This document shows positions 50,101 to 59,863 of a stretch of DNA of 64,000 nt, one piece after another. Source of the DNA: Pegea sp. RAD2-039 (Eukaryota; Chordata; Thaliacea; Salpida; Salpidae); contig JAQGEQ010000011.1 in assembly GCA_034620365.1 (NCBI GenBank), positions 992,001 through 1,056,000 of the forward strand. Reading direction: 5' to 3'. The notes beneath the pieces were generated by a model, which saw only the letters and a program-made list of their open reading frames with translations, made no database searches and was not told where the DNA came from. Each line of letters begins with the position of its first letter. Positions within the stretch are counted from its first letter, which is position 1. The translations under genes and the position numbers were made by a program.

Positions 50101-53100
50101 CAACATCATCAAGAAGATTTTCAGTTGATGTAGATCTTGAGATGGATGTTGAAGACCTCATCAAACTACCAGCAGCTGAATCGATGTCTTCCGTAGAGGA
50201 GCTCAGCACTTCATCACAGCCTCTTTCATCTGTTAATCGTATTTAGATGTTGGTTTGCTAGTACTTTGCTCGGTAGATGGTGTAATCGAGCGTGCTATCT
50301 TCAACCATAAAGAGATGTGAACCCAAGTTTACCAAGCACAATCAACCACCAGTCGATTTCGTCGTCTAGTTTCAGCCACTAGTCTACTAACAAAGCAACC
50401 AGCTAATCAATAAACCAACCAGCTAATCAATAAACCAACCAGCTAATAAATAAACCAACCAGCTAAACAATAAACCAACCAGCTAATCAATAAACCAACC
50501 AGTTAATGAATAAACCAACCAGCTAATCAATAGACCAACCAGCTAATCAATAAACCAACCAGCTAATCAATAAACCAACCAGCTAATCAATAAACCAACT
50601 AGCTAATCAATAAACCAACCAGCTTATCAATAAACCAACCAGCTAATCAATAAACCAACCAGCTAATCAATAAACCAACCAGCTAATCAATAAACCAACC
50701 AGCTAATCAATAAAGCAACCAGCTAATCAATAAACCAACCAGTTAATGAATAAACCAACCAGTTAATGAATAAACCAACCAGCTAATCAATAAACCAACC
50801 AGCTAATCAATAAACCAACCAGCTAATCAATAAACCAACCAGCTTATCAATAAACCAACCAGCTAATAAATAAACCAACCAGCTAATCAATAAAGCAACC
50901 AGCTAAACAATAAACCAACCAGCTAATCAATAAACAAACCAGCTAATCAATAAACCAACCAGCTAATCAATAAACCAACCAGCTAATCAATAAACCAACC
51001 AGCTAATCAATAAACCAACCAGCTAATCAATAAACCAACCAGCTAATCAATAAACAAACCAGCTAATCAATAAACCAACCAGCTAATCAATAAACCAACC
51101 AGCTAATCAATAAACCAACCAGCTAATCAATAAACCATTCCATGCAGCTCATTCATTTCGTGAAAGTTTAGGAATCGATTTCTAATATTTGATAAATACT
51201 TTAGAATCATTCACTTAATCTCAACTACAAGAAGAAAAGGATATTAAAAGGTCAACATCCTACCAGTGATTGTGGAAAGGTACTTCAAGTTCAAAGAAGT
51301 CATGAAATTTGTTAAATAACTTCAGAAAGTTCAAATATTTACAAATTTCACGATTATCACCACTTCAGTTTACTACAACTGCTGATAAAACCAACCTTTC
51401 TGTAAACGTTTATCTTGTTTGTTTGTTGATTGCTGTAAAAGTATCATCTCATCTATACGATTACGAAGCTTCAAATTTTCATCCTGCAAAAAAACTGAGC
51501 AATTAACAACAAAACTTCAAACAATTTCGTAATTTGAATAAAACGTAAAATATTCAATAAAATCAGATGAAGAGTAATGAAGCGCTGAACTACTAGCAAA
51601 TCATACAAACAGATTTCTTCTTTTCCACTAATGATGATCAAATCAAGTTCAAGTGCTTCTGTCACTAGAGGCGCTTCAATCTCACTGAAGTTGACGCTTA
51701 AAGAGTTTTCAAGAAAGTTTTGTGTTGACAAAACAAAGTAGCAAGTAGTTGTCACGTGACGCGATGTGACGTTTGAATGTTGAGTTGATTTGGAAATTTC
51801 AATCGATTTTCGCCAATAAATTATTCAACGACAAATCAGAACAACAAAAATAGTTACCATGGCGACCTAAAAGAGTCTTAAATGAAGTCAACAAATCAGA
51901 AAAATGACAACTAGGTGGTGCAAGAGAGCGACAAAAAGAAGCAAGGGACCTGTAGACGATCAACTTTGCTTCTAGCATCTTCATCTTCTGGATTGAGTTT
52001 GACTAATGATAAGAATGATGGTTCCCCACCTCCTACCTCATCACCATGGTTACCATCTTCAACTCGCTTGTTTTGAGCTAACAACATCATCTGATCTAAT
52101 TGTTGCTTCAAAGTTCTGCAGTAGAGATGAAGATCAGATTTGGATTCAAGCAAGACTCGATCTTACTTGATCTGTGAATCTTTCGACTTTGATTGCGTTT
52201 CCAACTCTTTAATTTGCGTTTCCATAGCAACTCGCTCAGCATCCAGCTTCGCGCGCGTTGTTGCTGTTGACAACTTGTTAGCTGGAACACGTGACATTTC
52301 ACAGCTTCAGCTTACTTTTGCGCGATTGTGACGTCACACTCTTGCTTCCAGCTCCCGATGACGTCTTTGAAGATGTCCCTGTCCCACTCGCTGCCACAGT
52401 GGTCCACTTCTTGTCGCGCGCTTTGACGTCACCAGCATTTCGCACTGATGACGTCGTTGCTTCCTTTGACGTCATCATTTTTCGACTAGAAATTGTGGAG
52501 CCGCTAGAGGCGCCTAAGAGAAAGGCAAGTATGACGTCATGATCGATTAAGTTGTTTATCTACAAAATGACGTCATCATAATTGCAAATCAAGGTAGAGG
52601 AGTTTTTAGAGATCAAGGTGCTAATGGACTCTAGAGATGAAAGTTCTAACTCCGGAGCGGTCACATTCTATTATTATCTTACTATATAAGAAAGAAAATA
52701 TAAAAGGAGATTTAAATTTCACGCTTGATTGATTAGCAGATGCAATAAAAACTGATGCGCATTCAAGTGGAACGTGTTTAACTTTACCCACTCAAATTAG
52801 TGAGGTTATTTTGTACACTAATAAATCAATTACGATAAAAATGGATTTTTAACCTTAAAATGTCAAAACTTTTTCAAACTTTTTTTCTAAGAGTCCTAAA
52901 AAAGTCAATTTGCAAAAATTTGCAGAAAGAAAATTGGTGGTGATAACAGCTGACCCTTATTGGAGTAGGAAGTAGTTGAAGCAACGAAACAAGATATTTG
53001 AAAAATTTATCTGAGAAACAAACCATTTGTAATTTTAATTCTTGTATTTGACTTATCCACTTTACTTTTCGTTAAATCTTCTTGACTCTGAGTTTTACCT

Positions 53101-53880
53101 AAAACAAGTCTGAAAGGTTTAATTATGAGTTATCTTTCATATCAACAAATATTTAGCAACTAAAAAAAACAAATTTGATCATCAATGAAAAGTTATTGTT
53201 TATTTTCACCATGAAAATATTATTATTGGAATTAAAACTAAATACATTTCTTTACTGAAATACTACTTTAAACAAATTTTCAGAAAAAATTATTTCTTAT
53301 TTTAGAAAAACATTTTACAAAAAACTACATAAAAAATTACATTTTAACAAATTTTCTAAATTGTTTTAATAATTAATATCTTAGTAGAGTTGAAAGTTAT
53401 ATTGCGATATTGCAAATAAGTACAAAATTAATTGTATGAGAAAAACTAATACAAGTTTATAAAAAGTCAAATTTATAATTAATATGAATAACTGTTCTTA
53501 TAAACTTCTATAGTTTAGTTTGAATGATTGTATTAATCCAAGTTATAATTAAATTAGAGTCTAAGATATCAACTTATTAATTAACTTATTTATTATTAAC
53601 TTATAAAAAATAATTATTTTATAAGTATAAAGTTATAACTAAGTTGTTATTTAATCATAATTTAAACTATAAATAGATAGACTTATATGATTAGAATACT
53701 ATATTCAAAAAGTAAGAAAAATAACAAAATTGTTATTATATAAGATAAACAAAACTATAAAATGTTTAATGAACCTTTGGTTTGTAACCCTGAAGCTGAA
53801 CTTTTTGATCTTGAAGTTCTTAAAGAAGAGCTGGTTGACTGAGGAGGTCTAGAATTTGTTCTTTTGCTATTTGATTGCAT
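47134..53880 (-). CDS. SPECC1L: Cytospin / SPECC1L: coiled coil + calponin-homology domain
   Basis: Eighteen exons: 53880-53775, 53098-53024, 52513-52316, 52281-52167, 52115-51950, 51483-51408, 50294-50265, 50229-50071, 50014-49881, 49819-49676, 49510-49259, 49162-49007, 48953-48855, 48807-48613, 48564-47766, 47710-47547, 47491-47330, 47283-47134. All are in phase, 1059 residues (human SPECC1L 1117). The Ser-rich N-terminus includes KTQSQEDL and IKITNG, matching the human KTKSSDDL/VTVTNG segment. Central coils contain [11 protein letters not shown] and [15 protein letters not shown]-terminal CH domain ([15 protein letters not shown]-like through ITNFSTSW and [12 protein letters not shown]) ends in YKYFET. 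The family links actin and microtubules and acts in adhesion and cytokinesis. An internal ATG at 52478 could start a shorter form. The introns are loaded with TGACGTCA. Confidence 0.93.
47505..47544 (+). repeat. Short tandem duplication in a CH-domain intron
   Basis: Two copies of a GTTAGCAACCAGCAGCA-type unit lie in the 56-nt SPECC1L intron between 47547 and 47491. The CAACCAGC core recalls the larger 20-bp array in the same gene. Confidence 0.7.
48564..50070 (-). promoter_or_regulatory. Cluster of TGACGTCA palindromes in SPECC1L introns
   Basis: Exact TGACGTCA words occur at 48843, 48962, 48995, 49652, 49823, 49851, 49872, 50031 and 50047 (start positions), all in introns. The 61-nt intron 49880-49820 contains three: one begins at the T of the donor GT and one ends 3 nt before the acceptor junction. 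The intron 49006-48954 has one near each end. Near-matches TGACGTAG and TGACGTA sit at the 3' end of the introns ending at 48565 and 48808. The words match CREB/ATF sites; whether they act in transcription, splicing or neither is unknown. Confidence 0.8.
50393..51136 (+). repeat. 20-bp minisatellite in a SPECC1L intron
   Basis: About 37 tandem copies of a 20-bp unit (AGCTAATCAATAAACCAACC) fill most of the 1.1-kb intron between the exons ending at 51408 and starting at 50294. Variants recur in patches: AATAAA, AAACAA, GTTAATGAA and GCTTATCAA forms. The intron is far longer than the 35-60 nt typical of this gene. On the transcribed strand the unit is T/G-rich (TTGGTTTATTGATTAGCTGG). Confidence 0.97.
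52316..52575 (-). promoter_or_regulatory. Second TGACGTCA cluster, SPECC1L exon 3 and adjacent intron
   Basis: TGACGTCA starts at 52329, 52424, 52467, 52532 and 52568, with GACGTC near-matches at about 52359 and 52450. Three exact words and both near-matches are coding. They are read in two different frames (Thr-Ser and Asp-Val), so DNA-level rather than protein-level recurrence is suggested. Confidence 0.7.
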
Positions 53881-55560
53881 TTTTGCATACTTCAAAGAAT
53901 TTAAAATAATCTAATCTCTTAAAATATTAGTGAAAATTCAAAGCAATCATATAACTTGCTGCAAAGTTGTTCAACTAATTTAAGAATTTTTTACTTGATT
54001 CAAATAGTTACTATAAATAAATTAGATTATAAATAATTATAAATAAAAAACTAAATAATTAACAAATACTTTCTATACTTAATGAACCTTTAAAACAAAT
54101 TCACAAATGAATCAATATTTACTTTTGATTGATATATTTTAAATGATAAATTTAGAAAAAAAAGCTATCTTTAACAATCTAGTTTTGAATAAAGTTGAAA
54201 TAAAACTCAAATTTAGATATTTAACAAAATAATTCACAACAATGTAAAATATTAGTTTTATTCAGTAGTATTTCAATGTATATCTAAAAGATAAAACAAA
54301 ATATTTTACAAAATATTTCTCACTTTTAAAAATATAAAACCCCTAAATAAGAACTTCTACAATTATTTACAAAATTATAAACAACATTTATGTGAATCAA
54401 AACAACTATTGAATAAACATTATAAGTCAATTTATTTATTTAACGCATGGCTGTAGATAACACATCAACCAACTATTGTTTAATTAAAATTATTGTTAAA
54501 TTAAATCAAAATCATGAAATTAATTTATTGAACGCGTCACTGAGAATTACAAATTCAACAGCTCTTATAAGGAACAAAAACCAAGTGATATGAGCAAAAA
54601 GATAATTGAAAGGTAAGTTATTCAATTAAATTCATATTTAATTAAAACTTGTATTCGATAAAGCAAACAGTTCAAAAGTGTAGTAAAATTTGCAATTATT
54701 TTTTAATATGATTATATAACATCTCTATTCACATTTGTTATAAAAATATGATTATAAAACAACAATTTAGTCAAACAAGATTAGTCAAATATAGTTTGAT
54801 GTAAATAGTTATTTTAAAATAAACTTATTCCAAAAATGACATAAAAATAAATATACTAAAAACTATTTAATTTTAAAAAACCTATTTTGTTTGTAAATTG
54901 ATAAACTTTGGTTTATTATTGATAAATAAAAAATGGATTATCAGTTGTTATCAAGCGTAAACAAATATTTGGCTAGACTGACATGAATACTATGTGATGT
55001 GTCTTGAAAAAAAATACTTTTAAATAACTTGAAATACAACATTTTTTAAATAATAAGAACAACTATCATCACCATAATAACCAAACTTTAACTGTTTTAA
55101 AAATTAGCTGAATGTTGAATTAATAAAATATAAATTAGACTATTATGGACATTTTTAAACACTACCAAAATATTTTTCAAAATGCTTGAAAGTTTGCTAA
55201 CATAATGAACAATCCTTTTTTTATATATGAAGTATTTTATTTTTGCTAGATTATAAAAAAGCTTTTAGTCTAAATTAAATTAGAAATAAAAATCCTTGTA
55301 GACACTTTATAAGTATCGATATATGATTGAAAGTTAACTATTCTTATATTGATTGCAAAGTGTTTTATTACTTCAGTATTTGTTTTATAACATAAAGTAT
55401 TGTTAATATAATATCAAAAGATATTCAGACTTTAATTCCAGCTCTTAAATCAGTTTTTGAATAAGTTTACGAATCTTTTCTTGAAATATATCATCTTTCT
55501 AAAATAATTTTCAGTGCTCATGACTTGAAAGTAAGAATTTAATCTAAATATAACCTCTAA
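53881..55560. other. A/T-rich intergenic DNA
   Basis: About 1.7 kb upstream of SPECC1L and downstream of the kinase gene. It should contain the SPECC1L promoter. No coding exon is supported. Confidence 0.45.
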
Positions 55561-56454
55561 TTATAATGTTTTTCTTTCTTTTATAGACAGTTCTTTATGC
55601 TTATTCTCAAACTGTGTGCAACAGATTATAGCATTTAGCCAATGGGACTGTTTTTTCTCTGTGAATTTGTAATTGAAAACTTCTTTAGCTGTAATTCTTT
55701 TTTTTGGATCGTGTGCTAGCATTTTTTTCAAAATTTCTTTTTCCTTTAGATGATTATATGATGCTGTTGCAAATATTTTATTATTCAAATCACTCTTTTT
55801 GATTACTACATTTTTTCGGAAAATTGTTCCTGTAAGCATTTCAAAAAACACAGAGCCTAAAGACCAAATATCACATTTAAGGCCATTACGAGGAAACCTT
55901 TTTATGAAAAGCTCAGGTGCCATGTACTCTAATGTACCTATCATTCGGGGAAGTTGTGTGAACGGATAACTCCAGCAGCTTAAGCCGAAGTCGATTAGTT
56001 TTACTTGATCAGCAATCATTATATTTTCTGGTTTTATGTCCATATGCGCAATATTACGGTCATGCAAATAAGATACAGCAGACGCAATTTGTCTGAAAGC
56101 TTTCATGCAACCTTTTTTTGACATCTTTCGTGATTTAAGATGTTCTCTTAAAGATGGCCCATCCAGTTTTTCCATTACGATTTGAACATCTTTTTGACTT
56201 TCATAAACATCAAAAAATCTTACAATATTTTCATGCTCAATAAATTTCAAAATATTAACTTCAACTAGAATATTCATACGTTCAACAAATGTTTTTCTTT
56301 TCTTTTGCTTTTTTATTGCACATATAATCTTTTTTTCTGAATAATACCCCATTAAAACTTTTCCAAAGTGTCCTTCAGATAATTTTGATTCGCTAATCAA
56401 GCTAGGTTTTTCATTAGCAGAACAACCTTTAAACATAAATTTATCCTTTTTCAT
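55561..56454 (-). CDS. Intronless serine/threonine protein kinase with HMD catalytic loop
   Basis: One frame of 297 codons spans a full kinase domain with little else. The glycine loop is LSEGHFGKV (25-33), with Ser in place of the first glycine. The ATP lysine is Lys48 (CAIK) and the alphaC Glu is Glu65. The catalytic loop is HMDIKPEN (137-144), with Met replacing Arg of HRD. DFG is 155-157 and APE 179-181, followed by DIWSLGSVFFEMLTG and the conserved Arg in DPKKRI. The lysine in IKPEN marks a Ser/Thr kinase, and the overall style is CAMK/NEK-like, but I cannot name a family. All catalytic residues are present. Lack of the HRD arginine suggests activity not controlled by classic activation-loop phosphorylation. 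Absence of introns among intron-rich neighbours suggests a retrocopy or a lineage-specific expansion. Confidence 0.88.
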   Translation of the reverse strand: MKKDKFMFKGCSANEKPSLISESKLSEGHFGKVLMGYYSEKKIICAIKKQKKRKTFVERMNILVEVNILKFIEHENIVRFFDVYESQKDVQIVMEKLDGPSLREHLKSRKMSKKGCMKAFRQIASAVSYLHDRNIAHMDIKPENIMIADQVKLIDFGLSCWSYPFTQLPRMIGTLEYMAPELFIKRFPRNGLKCDIWSLGSVFFEMLTGTIFRKNVVIKKSDLNNKIFATASYNHLKEKEILKKMLAHDPKKRITAKEVFNYKFTEKKQSHWLNAIICCTQFENKHKELSIKERKTL

Positions 56455-58809
56455 AATTTTTAGCCTAATATTTATTAAAGGCTTCCACTGCCACCAAAAG
56501 TAATCTTAAATGTTAAAATGTCATTAAAACTAATTTTATGTAAAGCATTAAGAAAAAAGTTATTAAATAATTCTAATATTAATTATTTTCTTTTAGTTCA
56601 TTAATATTATAAACCAATTTTATATCAAACTAAATATTTTTTCAAAAATGCTCAAAAAATGTTTTTGTTTTGCTAATCTTTTATTAATATTTAAATTAAG
56701 ATATTCCATGCTACAAGTAGTTGAAATAAAATCTATATTTTATTACAATGCTAATTTTGCTTTAAAGTTATAAAATTTATTTCATTTTGATAAAGCTAAT
56801 TTGTTGAGTAAAAACTGTTATTTATTATGAACTAACAGCATTTAAAAATTCAAATCTTTTTAATAAATAATTATCTGTAGGTTTTAGTTCGTAAAAAATT
56901 TGATAATTAAAAACAATTTTTGGAATATAGTTGGCTTTATATTGACACCAGACAAATTTGAAAATGATAATTTTTGATGAACTGCATAAAGTCTTGTAAT
57001 AAACGTAAAACTTTCAACAACTTTTTTCGGTAAAAAAACTTTATGTAAAAATTTATAAAAGAAATTTAAAACTTGACAACTAGAACTGAAAATTCACTCT
57101 TATATCATTTTTATATTTTAATTTGGTGTCAGGTGATACTTCATACTAAAGATGAAGTATTTAATGACCAAAACAATTCTAATATATATTTCCAGATTTT
57201 AATAAATAAGCTTTAAAAACAAAAAAATAATAATTAATCTATCAGTCTAATCAGCCTGTCAAAACAATTTTGAACGAAGTCTGGTTAAATTTAGTTTGTT
57301 AGAATATATACTTTTTTTTGTGCAATTATATTTATGAAATACATTTGATCATTAACATATTTTCTACATATAAAAATGTAAAAACTGTATATTCTTGTAG
57401 TACTTTTTTTAAATAATGTAAAATATATGTTATCCATTATAAAAATATCTTTATTTATTTAAAATAAGATTTTTACTAATAGTTGTTAAAAGGATTAAAA
57501 CAAAAAGAGTAAAATATAGCAGAAATTAAGGACAAACATGAATTTAGATTATTATATCTTATACAAATCGTTGAGTTTCTGCGCGTATTAATTACAATTT
57601 TAACTAGTAAAGCGATTACTCAACAGTTATTTACAAACTAATTTCAAATTAGTTAGTGCACAAATATATAACCATTTTGTTAAAAGTTTCATCATGACAT
57701 CAGGTTGCTTAAAGTCTTTACCTAGTTAATTTCGATTGACCTGCTTGATTATGTAAAATTAGTGATCAGCTAATTTTACTGGCTACTATAACATTTTTAT
57801 AATTTACATAACAATTATTTAGTATGATACTATTTAAATTTTCGATCTTAGATACTCAACGGTGATAACAGATTTTTTTAATTTTTGTATTTGGCTTACA
57901 TTTCAACATTTTTACGGGAATCTTCAATTATAAACTGTAACTTGAATGACCAACATTTCATCTTTATCATATCTTTAATCGCTTATTTATTTCAATTAAA
58001 ATAACCAACACTTTTTTTGAAGGTAGTCACAAGATTTAGATCCTTACCTAAAAAGTCGAAAATATAAAACTTGTTGATATTTCCACATAAAAAAATTACA
58101 TAAAAAATGGAGTTTTCAAATTATTCGTTTAATTGAAAAAAGTTTTTGTGAATAAAATAAAAATAATAAAATGGCTCAAAATGTTTCAGACAAAAAAATG
58201 AATTTTAGCATAATTATTTTTCTAAATATTCAGTGTAAAAGTAGTCACCCAAAATCATTTAATGAATTCTTGCAGGGATTGAAAGCAACGATTGAAAAAC
58301 TTGGCTATTTTGTAACTTCCTTAAAAAACAGACGAAGCTTTAAAAATATTTCGAGGAAAAAAGTGCAATTCTAGATTACAGCAGAAATTAAAATTAATTA
58401 AAGGAAACTCGTTCTTTAGAATAAAAGAGATATAGTTAGAGCTTTTTCAGTAGAATACAAACTAGCAAAAATATATTCAATATAGCTGCTGAAGTTAGTC
58501 TACAATAATACAAATGTTTAAACTAAGGTTTTTATAATTATGGAAAAGTTTGAAAGGCTGAAAAACTTCAAAAAATATTTTTAGATGGTGTCTTTCTACT
58601 TGTAATCGTAATAAGTAGGGTCTTTAAGAAAATTTTGCTCTGATAGCTAATTTCTATAATTTTTTTATTTCCCTATTGTAGTTCTTATCAATAATATTTC
58701 TTAGTTATTATTCTTCCGGACAAGATAAAAATCGATTGAGAAAATAAGCTTTTAATAGTTTATCATTTACTGATAAAATATCATTTATCATTTTTATTGC
58801 ACAAGAAGA
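56455..58809. other. A/T-rich intergenic DNA
   Basis: About 2.4 kb, very A/T-rich. A 67-codon frame at 58171-58374 has no recognised motif. It is not annotated as a gene. Confidence 0.45.
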
Positions 58810-59229
58810 AGAAAAAAAAGAAAAAAAGCCCTGCTTCGGTTTAGAGCGGCCATGTTGTTAGCCAAGGCAGAAACTTATTAAAAATAATAAAAGATTACAG
58901 TTGTTGTCCATGCAGCAGGATTTCACTCTCCACACCAACAAATTTATGAAGCGGAAAAAACGGAATGAATGAAAACATCAATGCCCGGCTGGTGTCAAAG
59001 GAGCTGTCAGAACTATCCTGAGTAAAGTGACAAGTTGCCTACGGGGCTTCAGCCTTAAATTTGGAATTTTGCGTCTTCTAGAGGTATTGTCATTTATCAG
59101 ACTAATAAAGCCCTTTTACACTGATCTTTTATAAACTTTTCCTTGTGCCAAATATGCTTCTGACTGGGCTCGAACCAGGGACTTTCTGCATGTCAGGCGG
59201 GCGTGATAATTGCTACACTAAGGAGACGC
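58810..59229 (-). mobile_element. tRNA-derived SINE-like element
   Basis: The 5' head (minus strand, about 59227-59155) has a tRNA-like order: GTCTCCTTAGTGTAGC, an A-box-like segment, an anticodon-arm region with loop CTGACAT, and a good B box GGTTCGAGCCC (59166-59176). The 3' acceptor strand does not pair with the 5' strand, the D-loop GG is AA and the anticodon stem mismatches. A working tRNA is therefore unlikely. About 330 bp of unrelated, relatively GC-rich body follows, ending in a T/C-rich tail at about 58810-58835. This head-body-tail plan is that of a tRNA-derived SINE. ATTTATCA-like words lie outside both ends, a weak hint of target duplication. The head resembles animal tRNA-Val. 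Confidence 0.55.
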
Positions 59230-59863
59230 TTAATTTATCACATAGTAGATACTAATTTGGATCTTTAGTTTTATTAGTAAAACTTTTTCCACTCAATAAA
59301 GTAAAAACAAATTATTCAAAATGTTTAAAACTCATAAATACTAAATGCTTCCATTCCGTTAAATAATACTTTTCCATAAATAATTTAGCGGAAAATAAGA
59401 TACTTGGTAAAAAACTCCAATTTGTTTAACAATAAATTTTTGTTTACAAAAAAACTAGTACTAATGTAGAACTGACTGAATATGTAAACAGTTCAATTAT
59501 TTTGTGATTTTAAAATTTAATCATAACCTTTAAATTTAATTTTGTAAAAACTAGTTGTATCAATTTTTATAACTAAATTCTGTAATATTTAATAAAACTT
59601 GCAGTTTAGTCAAGTTTAAGGTGTAACTTTTAACCACATTTTGCCTATACTAGTAATAAAGGTCAAATGATTGCTATTTTTAATTTAACTTTAAAAAATC
59701 ATCGTTTGAAGTTAAATGTTTGAATTAATTTTTACATCCTATTATAGTTGGTAATCTATTTTTGAATCTAAAATAAATGTAATTAAAGTAAATACAATAT
59801 TTTATCAAATAATTATTTTTTTCAAATTTATTTTGTTTTTGCAAGGATTATTAATGAATAAAG
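59230..59863. other. Spacer upstream of ABHD16A
   Basis: About 630 bp of A/T-rich DNA between the SINE-like element and the ABHD16A start. No gene is seen; it should hold the ABHD16A promoter. Confidence 0.45.

Noticed and set aside
50393-51136. Possible CRISPR-like repeat array
   Set aside because: Units are strictly tandem with no unique spacers, and lie in a eukaryotic intron.
51799-51866. Possible extra SPECC1L exon after an AG at about 51868
   Set aside because: All frames reach a stop quickly. Direct splicing from 51950 to 51483 is in phase and aligns with the family.
58171-58374. 67-codon plus-strand frame
   Set aside because: No recognisable motif and isolated in A/T-rich DNA.
59155-59227. 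Functional tRNA gene (anticodon reading GAC, Val)
   Set aside because: Acceptor ends do not pair, the D-loop GG is lost and the anticodon stem mismatches. A SINE head explains it better.
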